Origin: Chloroflexota bacterium
Lineage (GTDB): Bacteria > Chloroflexota > Anaerolineae > Promineifilales > Promineifilaceae
NCBI GenBank assembly: GCA_022616275.1
Contig: JAKEFB010000142.1
Coordinates: forward strand, 47,687-111,686
DNA: 64,000 nucleotides
Direction of reading: 5' to 3'
Both the position numbers and the translations under genes were made by a program. Position 1 is the stretch's first letter, and the number at the start of each line of letters is the position of its first letter. Shown here piece by piece: positions 57,135 to 64,000 of this stretch. Below the pieces are notes generated by a model. The model ran no database searches, had not been told where the DNA came from, and saw nothing but the letters and a program-made list of their open reading frames with translations.

Positions 57135-58213
57135 CTTCTCTGTTCCTGCCATTCAATGATGGCCTGGCATACCCGCACCACGTCGGCCTGGGTCAGGTAA
57201 GCGGCAGCCGGCAGCCAGATACCCCGCCGGGAGACGGCCGCTGTGTCGGCAAAATCACCCTCGGCCTGGTAACAGGGTTGGGTATGCACTGGTGGAAAAT
57301 AGAGTCGCGTCTGGATACCTCGCTCCTCCAGCCAGGCCCTAAGCCCGGCCGGTTCGTCCACAAAAACGTCCGGGTACCAGGGACAGGCGCCCTCCGGCAA
57401 GGGAAGCATCGTCACTCCCGGCACGGCCTCCAGCCGCCTGGCGTACCAGCTATATAACTCGCGCTTCCAAACAACCCGGGCCGGCAGCTTGCGCATTTGG
57501 GCCAGTCCCAGGGCGGCCAGGAGGTCGCTGAAGTGAAAGTTATAACCAATGACCGGGTGATAATCCTGTCTATCCAGGCGACCGTGGTTTTTCAGCCGCT
57601 CCACCCGCTCGCGCAGTTCTGGATCGTCGGTTACCACCATCCCGCCCGTGCCGGTCGTAATAATCTTGGTCGTATTGAAGGAAAAGCAGCCCAGATCGCC
57701 GAAGGTCCCGGCGTGTTGGCCGCAGCAGCGCGAACCCAGGGCGCAGGCAGCATCCTCCACCACGGCCAGCCCATGAGCCCGGGCCAGGGCCATGATAGCG
57801 GCCATATCTGGAGCCCGGCCGTTGAACCAGACAGGCATCACCACCCGCGTCCGGCGCGTCAGGCTTTGTTCCAGGGCGATTGGATCTAATCCCAACGTCT
57901 GCGGGTCAATATCAACCAACACCGGTTTGGCTCCCACCAGGCTCACCGCGTTGGCCGTGGCCACAAAGGTCAGGTCTGGCACAATGACCTCATCCCCAGG
58001 ACCAATGCCCAGGGCCATCAGGCTGGCAGCCAGGGCGATGGTGCAGGAAGGAACGGCCACGGCGCAGGCCGCGCCCACGTATTCGGCCACCGCCTGTTCA
58101 AAAGCGGCCGTGCGCTGCGCTTCAATCACCCAACTGGAACGGACGCACTCGGCCACCTCCTCGACGTCGTCGTCGTCAAAAGCAGGCTCCATCTGGTAGA
58201 GATAGGTGCTCAC
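57131..58213 (-). CDS. DegT/DnrJ/EryC1/StrS-family PLP aminotransferase
   Basis: 360 aa from GTG 58213 (MSTYLYQMEPAFDDDDVEEV); the frame is open much further upstream but overlaps the preceding gene there. Family motifs are VAVPSCTIALAASLMALGIG, PGDEVIVPDLTFVATANAV, VVEDAACALGS, and the PLP lysine in CFSFNTTKIITTGTGGMVVT. Such enzymes aminate nucleotide-linked keto sugars, or, in a few cases, dehydrate them. The neighbours (glycosyltransferases, phosphodiesterase, radical SAM) fit amino-sugar synthesis for a surface glycan. Confidence 0.93.
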   Translation of the reverse strand: MSTYLYQMEPAFDDDDVEEVAECVRSSWVIEAQRTAAFEQAVAEYVGAACAVAVPSCTIALAASLMALGIGPGDEVIVPDLTFVATANAVSLVGAKPVLVDIDPQTLGLDPIALEQSLTRRTRVVMPVWFNGRAPDMAAIMALARAHGLAVVEDAACALGSRCCGQHAGTFGDLGCFSFNTTKIITTGTGGMVVTDDPELRERVERLKNHGRLDRQDYHPVIGYNFHFSDLLAALGLAQMRKLPARVVWKRELYSWYARRLEAVPGVTMLPLPEGACPWYPDVFVDEPAGLRAWLEERGIQTRLYFPPVHTQPCYQAEGDFADTAAVSRRGIWLPAAAYLTQADVVRVCQAIIEWQEQRR

Positions 58214-58229
58214 GCCATCTCCCACACGG

Positions 58230-59408
58230 TCAACGGGAGTCGTAGTCCAGCCAGCCACAGCGAATGCAGCCTGGCAGCAGTTCCCGGCGGATACGCTGGC
58301 GAACAGAGCAGAATTTGTCGCCGTTCCAGATGCCAGCCAGCTCTTCGCGGGCTGCGTTGCCAACGACGACTTCAGGCTGGTTATAGCACATGGCCACGTC
58401 GCCGTTGGGCTGGATGACCATACGCCGCCACAAGGAGGTACAACGCTGCTTACGGATAGGCAGCCCTTCATCCGGCCCGTAATGGGCTTTGATATTGTGC
58501 TCCAGGCCAAGGGAGCAAAAACGCAGGGTCGGGCTGGCCGGGGCAGTGGCCAGCAGTCGGTTGATCTCATCCTGCAGCCAGGCGGCGTCCACGCCGGCCG
58601 CATCCATGCCGTTGATCATCGAATCCGGGTTACTATTGGTCACCCCAAATTCATCGCGCATGACCTGGCGGTGGCGCCCGGCCGTTTCCGGGCTCATGAA
58701 CATAAGGCCAATGAACTGGACGATGTCGGCCCCCAACTCGCGGGCAAAATCAAGAAAGTCGGAAACCTGGCGATAATTCTCCTGGGTCATGGCGTGATTG
58801 ATCGTTAAGAGGGGCAACAGGGAGCCCCGCGCCTGGCGGGCGGCGACCACAGCCCGGACACCTTCCACAACGCACTTAAAGGAGGTAGGGCTACGGCGGA
58901 TCTGGCTGTGGACTTCTTCAAAACCATCCAGAGAAACGGTAATGGCGTCTACCCCAATATCCACCAGCTTTTCCACGTTTTCCACCAGGTGAAAGCCGTT
59001 GGTGATCATAATCACCCGCATTCCTTTGGCTTTGCAGTGGGCCAGCAGCTCGACAATGCGCGGGTAGATCATGATTTCGCCGCCCATCCAGAACATGGTG
59101 GTCGTAAAGGAGGCGGCCTGGTCAATGATTTTCAGCCATTGATCCGGCGTCAACTCCTCGTCCTTCATCTCCATGCGCACCCGGCCCTCCCGGTCGCGTT
59201 GGAAACAAAAAGGGCAGCGTAAATTGCAGCGATAAGTGGGTAAGGCGCAGACCATGTCTGGCTCCGGGCTCCAACCGGCCGGCCAGAGAAAGTCTAAATG
59301 TAACCCCTGCCGCAATCGCCGCCGGAGCGCACCACCCATGTAACGTGGACTGAGCGGGCTATGCTCGCGCAGGCCAATGTGTACGTTGCCAAGCTTTTGT
59401 TGATTCAT
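58230..59408 (-). CDS. Radical SAM protein with SPASM domain
   Basis: 392 aa. The radical SAM cluster site is CNLRCPFC (C61, C65, C68). FWMGGEIMIYP and IMITNGFHL follow in the barrel. The C-terminal SPASM region has CTSLWRRMVIQPNGDVAMCY and LPGCIRCGW, giving seven or so cysteines for an auxiliary 4Fe-4S cluster. Relatives modify peptides, sugars or cell-envelope components. A good Shine-Dalgarno (AAGGAGG) precedes the ATG. It is flanked by DUF362 and aminotransferase genes on the same strand. Confidence 0.92.
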   Translation of the reverse strand: MNQQKLGNVHIGLREHSPLSPRYMGGALRRRLRQGLHLDFLWPAGWSPEPDMVCALPTYRCNLRCPFCFQRDREGRVRMEMKDEELTPDQWLKIIDQAASFTTTMFWMGGEIMIYPRIVELLAHCKAKGMRVIMITNGFHLVENVEKLVDIGVDAITVSLDGFEEVHSQIRRSPTSFKCVVEGVRAVVAARQARGSLLPLLTINHAMTQENYRQVSDFLDFARELGADIVQFIGLMFMSPETAGRHRQVMRDEFGVTNSNPDSMINGMDAAGVDAAWLQDEINRLLATAPASPTLRFCSLGLEHNIKAHYGPDEGLPIRKQRCTSLWRRMVIQPNGDVAMCYNQPEVVVGNAAREELAGIWNGDKFCSVRQRIRRELLPGCIRCGWLDYDSR

Positions 59409-59428
59409 TGAACTCTTCCTCCTTCAGA

Positions 59429-60496
59429 TTATAGGCGATCAGCTACCAGCCGCGGCTCAACCGGGGCGGCCGGCCGCAGCCATTGTTCAACGTCGGGTAG
59501 GCGCCACTGTTGTTGGCTGGCATAGGTGGGGTGGGGTCGGAAACGGCGTTGAACTTCCGCCAGCGTCACGTTGCCAAGCACCTCACCCGGTTCCAGGCAG
59601 CCCAGCCCCAGTTGCCGGCAATAATCCAGGTAGCCCACCCCGGTCGGGTCAAAGCCCATCAACCGGGCACACAGACCGTCTACGGCCAGGGCGTCCGTTC
59701 CGGCCAGGGCCACTCGCCACTCGACAGGATCACCATCAATAGGTCCAGCCCCTTCCATCGCCTGGAACCCATCAATGATCGCCAGGTGCGGCCGGACCCA
59801 GGCGGCGAGCATGGCCAGGTTCAGGTTGATGACCGGGTAGCCCTGGTGCATGGCCATCTTATCACTTCGTTCGCCCAGCCCCAGCCGGGCCTTCAGGCGT
59901 TGCACAGTCCACGATTCGCGCACCGGCCGGGGTATTACCTGGACCAGCCCGGCCCGGCTGTTGGAATGATGACCATTGTTGTTATGGGCTACGCGGCGGT
60001 TCACCAACGAACCCATAATCATGTTTTTGAATGACAGTGTGACGATAACCGTATCGTGCGTCTTGGGCGGTCCCACCGAGATGCGAAAATCACTGTCCAC
60101 AATGGTCCGGGCCAGGCGCAGGGTCCGCGGCCGCAGATGGCGGTCGTAGACCTGAACCAGCACCGTCTCGTCGGCGTTCAGGTCTATCAACTTTAACTCG
60201 TACGCGCTGGCCATTTGCCGAAAGCCAAAGTGGTCAAACCCTTCCCAGGTACTGGCCAGGGCCGATCCCTCGGCAATAACCAATGGCCCGTCATAACGCG
60301 CCCGGACAAAGTCCAGCACAGCCTGGGTGGCATCCACGTGAGTGGACGCCAGTTGGCGATGGGTAGAGACAAAATTCGGCTTGATCACTACCCGCCGGCA
60401 ACCAGCCAGGTTGACCTGGCCGGCAACCAGGGATAAGGCTGCGGCCACGTTGGCATAGCGCTCCTGGCCGCGAACAAGGGCCACAGTTGAACTCAT
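59429..60496 (-). CDS. DUF362 domain protein
   Basis: 355 aa. The DUF362 pattern is clear: RRVVIKPNFVSTHRQLASTH near residue 35, VIAEGSALASTWEGFDHFG, then FRISVGPPKTHDTVIVTLSF followed by KNMIMGSLVNR, and LAIIDGFQAMEGAGPIDGDP near 240. The biochemical role of the family is unknown; members are often found with iron-sulfur or radical SAM proteins. This protein lacks the ferredoxin extension seen in some. It overlaps the phosphodiesterase stop by an ATGA junction, so it belongs to the same operon. Confidence 0.88.
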   Translation of the reverse strand: MSSTVALVRGQERYANVAAALSLVAGQVNLAGCRRVVIKPNFVSTHRQLASTHVDATQAVLDFVRARYDGPLVIAEGSALASTWEGFDHFGFRQMASAYELKLIDLNADETVLVQVYDRHLRPRTLRLARTIVDSDFRISVGPPKTHDTVIVTLSFKNMIMGSLVNRRVAHNNNGHHSNSRAGLVQVIPRPVRESWTVQRLKARLGLGERSDKMAMHQGYPVINLNLAMLAAWVRPHLAIIDGFQAMEGAGPIDGDPVEWRVALAGTDALAVDGLCARLMGFDPTGVGYLDYCRQLGLGCLEPGEVLGNVTLAEVQRRFRPHPTYASQQQWRLPDVEQWLRPAAPVEPRLVADRL

Positions 60497-62004
60497 CCTT
60501 CCACCTCCACATGCTGCGTCTGGAACAACCGCTCTAGGACACGGCCGTCCAACATCCCTGGTGCTTCCAGTCCCAACAGGCGTAAAATCGTGGGGGCTAC
60601 GTCCACCAGGGCGGCTCCTTCTATTTCACCTCCGGCGCGAATGGCCGGACCGGCGGCTAACAGCAGCCCCTCCGGCTGGTGATCGCCGTCAAACTGGCTG
60701 CTGTTTCCTTCCAGCATATCGGCCGGAGGCGCAGCCACCGGGTCCCACTCAATCGTCAGGTCCGGAGCCAGCGCCAGGAAACGACCGTGATAGACCTCGT
60801 GGGCCAGATGAACGGCTTGGACTCGCGGCCGCCCGGCCGGGTCGTGCCAGGCCAGCAACGCCTGGCGCACTGCCTGGCAAAGCTGGCCATATCCGGCCGG
60901 ACCGACAACTCCTTGAGGCTCGCGCCCCTGGCGGTTGACCCACACCTCCCAGGAAGAAGGGCCGGCAAAGGCGGTGGTGGCCGTCCAGTCAATGTTGGCA
61001 AAGCGAGCGTCCGACTCCACCCGGTTGCGCAATCCAGGCAGCCGGCGTCGTAAAGCCTCCTTCTGCCTTTCACCGAGCCGGCGCCGCAGCCAGCCGTAAA
61101 CCTGACTTATCAGCCGTTGTCGCCACGGCCGGCGGGCCGGGTCCAGCAACCGGGTAAAGCCCTGCTCGACCAACCAGGCCGAGAGGTGAGCGGCCGTGGC
61201 GCAAATAGGGCCGAAGCCGTGGTCGGAGAGGATTAAAACGTTGCTGTCCGGACCGGCCTGGGCTAACAATCGCCCGATTTGCCCATCAATGAAGCGATAC
61301 CCTTCCTGGATAGCCAGGCGCTGTGGACCGCTGTTCCGGGCCATTTGCTGCCAGAAGAAGTGCTGCATCACGTCAGGGATGCTATAGACAATCACGGCCA
61401 GGTTCCAGGCCCCCTGGCTCATGGCGTAGAGCATGGTATCGGTGCGCTTTTCAGCTACGGCGCAGGCGTCGGCCAGCCCTTTGTCCGGTTGGTTCTCCTT
61501 GATGGCCGCCTGAATGCGGCTGTCAATCCGGTAGGGCCGGCCGCCGGCCGGTAGCATGGTCAAAAAATCGGCCGGGTAGCAAAAACTCGGTGCGCCCTCG
61601 CCGGGGGCGTCAATACCGGTCACCAACACGCCATTAACCGGCTCGGCCGGATAGGTAAAAGGTACGTTGATCACCAAAACGCGCCGACCGGCGTCGCTGG
61701 CGATTTTCCAGAAAGCTAGCCCCTGGCGGTCTGCGCCACGCACCGGCTGTAAAGTGCGGCGGTCGGCCGACCAGCCCAGCTCGTTAAAGAGGCCGTGGTT
61801 GGCCGGGTTCAGACCCGTGGCAAAGGTCGCCCAGGCCGGGGCAGTGTCGGTGTTGGGCGCCGAGCGTAGCCGGCCGTGACAACCCTGGCGCAAAAAACGG
61901 TCGAAGGTTGGCAGCAGGCCGGCCCTGGCCCAGGGTAACAACAGGTCCAGCGTGGCCCCGTCCAGGCCCACGACCAGCAATTTAGGCGGCCAGGAGTTGC
62001 CCAT
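60493..62004 (-). CDS. Alkaline-phosphatase-superfamily phosphodiesterase/nucleotide pyrophosphatase
   Basis: 503 aa from ATG 62004 (MGNSWPPKLLVVGLDGATLD), which has a GGAG Shine-Dalgarno; it overlaps the GT4 gene by 23 bases. Metal and nucleophile motifs are LLVVGLDGAT, APAWATFATGLNPANHGLF (a Thr nucleophile region), YSIPDVMQHFFWQQ and LILSDHGFGP. The family hydrolyses phosphodiester or phosphoester bonds with two zinc ions. No signal peptide is seen. A role in trimming or transferring a phosphorylated sugar within the glycan operon is an inference. Confidence 0.9.
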   Translation of the reverse strand: MGNSWPPKLLVVGLDGATLDLLLPWARAGLLPTFDRFLRQGCHGRLRSAPNTDTAPAWATFATGLNPANHGLFNELGWSADRRTLQPVRGADRQGLAFWKIASDAGRRVLVINVPFTYPAEPVNGVLVTGIDAPGEGAPSFCYPADFLTMLPAGGRPYRIDSRIQAAIKENQPDKGLADACAVAEKRTDTMLYAMSQGAWNLAVIVYSIPDVMQHFFWQQMARNSGPQRLAIQEGYRFIDGQIGRLLAQAGPDSNVLILSDHGFGPICATAAHLSAWLVEQGFTRLLDPARRPWRQRLISQVYGWLRRRLGERQKEALRRRLPGLRNRVESDARFANIDWTATTAFAGPSSWEVWVNRQGREPQGVVGPAGYGQLCQAVRQALLAWHDPAGRPRVQAVHLAHEVYHGRFLALAPDLTIEWDPVAAPPADMLEGNSSQFDGDHQPEGLLLAAGPAIRAGGEIEGAALVDVAPTILRLLGLEAPGMLDGRVLERLFQTQHVEVEG

Positions 62005-63157
62005 ACAACTGCTCCAATTCGGCAACACGCCAGCGCCAGTCAAAATGCTCCTCCGCTACCTGGCGGGCATTTCGGCCCAGCCAGCTCCGCCATTCCGGGT
62101 CACCCAATAGGGCCAGCGCCTGGCAGGCTATCTCCTCTGGCGTATCCCTGGCCAGGAGACCGATGTTAAACTGTCCCATCACCTGGGCTACGTCGCCTAC
62201 GGCCGTGGCCACTGTGGGGCAGCCTACGGACATGTAATCGTTCAACTTCATTGGCCAGCGGCCGCGGTTGGCCCCCGAATCACAATAGGGCAGCCAGCAG
62301 ACGTCACAAGCGGCCAGGTAGCGGTTTATGGTTTCCTGACTGATAAAGCCGGTGCGGATCAACGCCGACGAGTCGCGCACCATTTTTTCAACCGGTTGGT
62401 TCACATAACCGATCAGCAACAGCCGAACGGCTGGCAGCGCTTCCTGAAGGTGATCAAAGGCGCGGGCCATTAAGCGGGCATCGCGCTGGAAAATAGCGCC
62501 GACGTAACCAACCAGCGGCACGTCGGCCGGCAGCCCCAATTCCGCACGGCACGTGTCCCTGTCCAGAGGGTGCAGCCCGTCCACGTTGGCCCCATCTCGC
62601 AGCAGTAAAATAGTTTCCGGCGGGACGCCCAGGGCCACCGCTTTGTCGTGGAGCGTGGTGCAAATCACCGTGGTCCGGTCAGCCCGGGTTCGGAACCGTT
62701 CCTCGAAAAATGTCTCCACCGGCCGCAGCGTGGCCCGTACCAGGGGATTCGGCCGCTCCTCCACCGAGCCGCCACGCCCAAACCAGTCCTCCCAGTCCAT
62801 AACCAACGGCCGTTGTCGCCGATTTTGCAGGTAAAGGGCCGGCAGTAGCGCCGTCGGCCGGGCGTCAAACAGGTGAACGAGGTCAACGGGATGGCGACGC
62901 AACCAGTGAATCCGCCGCAGGCACTCCCACCCGTCCCACCCGGAACGCAACGGCCCGGCCAACAGATCCGGCGTTTCCACCACCAACACGCCAGCGTCGT
63001 AGTACTGTTTCACCTGGAAACGGCCACGAGGAGACATAGCCAGCAGCGTCACCTGGTGCCCCCGGCCGGCCAGGCGGCGAGCCAGGTGAAATGCTCGCCA
63101 GTATGCACCTTTCCGGGCGGCAACAAATAGCAGCATCAAAATGTGCCAGGAAGGCAC
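61982..63157 (-). CDS. Family 4 glycosyltransferase
   Basis: 391 aa from GTG 63157, which has an AGGGGG Shine-Dalgarno; ATG 63136 (MLLFVAARKGAYWRAFHLA) is also possible. N-domain: LARRLAGRGHQVTLLAMSP and VDLVHLFDARPTALLPALY. C-domain: PLVGYVGAIFQRDARLMARA and LNDYMSVGCPTVATAVGDVA. It is a GT-B glycosyltransferase that probably adds a sugar to a lipid-linked or polymer intermediate. It starts about 11 bases after the GT2 gene ends. Confidence 0.9.
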   Translation of the reverse strand: MPSWHILMLLFVAARKGAYWRAFHLARRLAGRGHQVTLLAMSPRGRFQVKQYYDAGVLVVETPDLLAGPLRSGWDGWECLRRIHWLRRHPVDLVHLFDARPTALLPALYLQNRRQRPLVMDWEDWFGRGGSVEERPNPLVRATLRPVETFFEERFRTRADRTTVICTTLHDKAVALGVPPETILLLRDGANVDGLHPLDRDTCRAELGLPADVPLVGYVGAIFQRDARLMARAFDHLQEALPAVRLLLIGYVNQPVEKMVRDSSALIRTGFISQETINRYLAACDVCWLPYCDSGANRGRWPMKLNDYMSVGCPTVATAVGDVAQVMGQFNIGLLARDTPEEIACQALALLGDPEWRSWLGRNARQVAEEHFDWRWRVAELEQLYGQLLAA

Positions 63158-63167
63158 ACCACACCCC

Positions 63168-64000
63168 CTAACGTTTAGACGAGCCAGCGTTAGCCTGTTT
63201 TTCCTCTCGCTCTCGCTCAAGGAGGCCATCTCGCAGGCCCTGCCAGTAAGCTCCGGCTGCTGGCCGGCGGCCGCCGGCCAGCAGCCGGAGCGTCGTTTTG
63301 AGCGCGCTGGCCGCCCGGTAGGGAGCTACGACCAGCCAGCGCGAGCCGCTGGCGTGCTTACGAAAAAAACGAACACTGCTAAGGGCCATGTGATAGCGCT
63401 CGGCCGGCGAATCCCGGCCGCCAATCGTCACCGCCACCCAATGCCACATCTTCACCTCAGGTACAACGACGATCCGGTAACCGGCCCGGCGAGCCCGCAG
63501 ACAATAATCTAAGTCCTCATAATACATGAAAAACCGCTCGTCGAATAGCCCCACCTCCTCCAGGCAAGGGCGCGCCATCAACAACCCGCAGGCGGTGACA
63601 AAATCTACGTCGAGCGGCCGATCCGGCGGGGCCTGGCGGCAAGGCCGGATTTCCAGTGTCAGCCGGTTACGCCACCCACCCAACGACCAGGTCCGCTGGG
63701 GCTCGCCGGCGTAAAAGATGTGGGGCGCAAGCAGCCCGGCCTCCAGGCAGCGAGCAGCTTCTACCAGATGATCTAAAAGCTCCGGTCCGGCATAGGTGTC
63801 GTTGTTAGCCAGGAAGACAAAATCGGCGCCCTGGTCCAGGGCGTGGCGAAGGCCGGCGTTCATCCCGGCGGCAAAGCCCAGGTTGCGGCCGTTGGCCAGT
63901 TGTTCCACGTCCGGGAAGCGCGCCGCCAGCGCCTTGGCAGAGCCATCTGTGGAGCCGTTGTCCACCACCAGCAGACGGTAATTGGCGTAGGCCAGTTGGC
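63168..64000 (-). CDS. Family 2 glycosyltransferase, 5' end outside window
   Basis: About 277 residues are visible, starting inside the first beta strand (YRLLVVDNGSTDGSAKALAA). The GT-A motifs are VDNGSTDGS, NLGFAAGMNAGLRHALDQGA, DFVFLANNDTY (the DxD-like site), VTACGLLMARP and VGLFDERFFMYYEDLDYCLR. This matches rhamnosyl-type GT2 enzymes of the WbbL group. It is the first visible gene of the minus-strand glycan operon, which may extend beyond the right edge. Confidence 0.92.
   Translation of the reverse strand, partial: QLAYANYRLLVVDNGSTDGSAKALAARFPDVEQLANGRNLGFAAGMNAGLRHALDQGADFVFLANNDTYAGPELLDHLVEAARCLEAGLLAPHIFYAGEPQRTWSLGGWRNRLTLEIRPCRQAPPDRPLDVDFVTACGLLMARPCLEEVGLFDERFFMYYEDLDYCLRARRAGYRIVVVPEVKMWHWVAVTIGGRDSPAERYHMALSSVRFFRKHASGSRWLVVAPYRAASALKTTLRLLAGGRRPAAGAYWQGLRDGLLEREREEKQANAGSSKR

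Noticed and set aside
57131-58603. A longer version of the aminotransferase starting about 130 codons upstream
   Set aside because: The extra codons overlap the end of the radical SAM gene in another frame and show no similarity to the family; GTG 58213 gives the normal length.
1-64000. tRNA, rRNA or tmRNA genes
   Set aside because: No GTTCGAATCC-type T-loop with matching acceptor stem and no rRNA-like sequence was noticed on either strand.

Overview
The window is GC-rich bacterial chromosome, almost fully coding, with no rRNA, tRNA, CRISPR array, transposase or phage gene that I can see. Gene content and style point to a Chloroflexota bacterium of the Anaerolineae/Ardenticatenia type. The signs are large Ser/Thr kinase-STAND ATPase-TPR proteins, a kinase fused to a formylglycine-enzyme fold, a DUF2723 membrane protein, MinCDE beside RodA, an extreme excess of GGCCGG/CGGCCG words, and many low-complexity word-repeat spacers. 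This placement is an inference from gene families; no marker gene was compared.

Layout. 1-1950: alkylation repair, with a partial YcaQ-type DNA glycosylase and an Ada protein that has an Ada box in front of its own gene. 2207-3696: an archaeal-type ATPase with its own sigma70-like promoter. 3732-8115 (minus): surface polysaccharide genes (flippase, O-antigen ligase/polymerase, GT4). 8196-12888: an ABC exporter of the LolD/FtsX type followed by an AttH/CrtC-like secreted protein. 12885-27165: two kinase-STAND-TPR regulators, two metabolic or membrane genes (cystathionine gamma-synthase family, YihY), an acetyltransferase, a large DUF2723 protein and a histidine-kinase fragment. 27209-30826: a truncated MEMO gene, a kinase-like phosphotransferase, the AmmeMemoRadiSam radical SAM enzyme and a K+ channel-like RCK protein. 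31075-35813: minC-minD-minE-rodA-gltX. 35889-39361: small membrane proteins, heme O synthase and a methyltransferase. 40128-42733: a GC-poorer coupled pair (helix-rich small protein plus retropepsin-like protease) followed by a pseudokinase-FGE fold protein. 43284-51856: mgtE with a structured leader, a CDP-alcohol phosphatidyltransferase, a Suc_Fer-like protein, a sigma factor with an unknown partner, nth, an acetyltransferase and a MoeA-PBP fusion. 51921-56351: mtaB, a broken AbrB-like gene, an esterase lipoprotein and a GT-C glycosyltransferase. 56426-64000 (minus): a tightly packed glycan-type operon (GT2, GT4, phosphodiesterase, DUF362, radical SAM/SPASM, DegT aminotransferase, a small gene split by an amber codon, Nudix).

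Two things stand out beyond the gene list. First, spacers between genes are repeatedly built from short near-repeated words (for example AGAGATTAG, GACAAGGA, CACAGAG) that often fold into long imperfect hairpins. The same material sits in frame inside at least three proteins and forms the ends of several others. Second, several gene sets look uncharacterised as systems: the coupled small protein/retropepsin pair next to a doubly catalytically-dead kinase-FGE protein, the DUF362/radical SAM/aminotransferase/phosphodiesterase glycan operon, and the sigma factor with its adjacent unknown protein.
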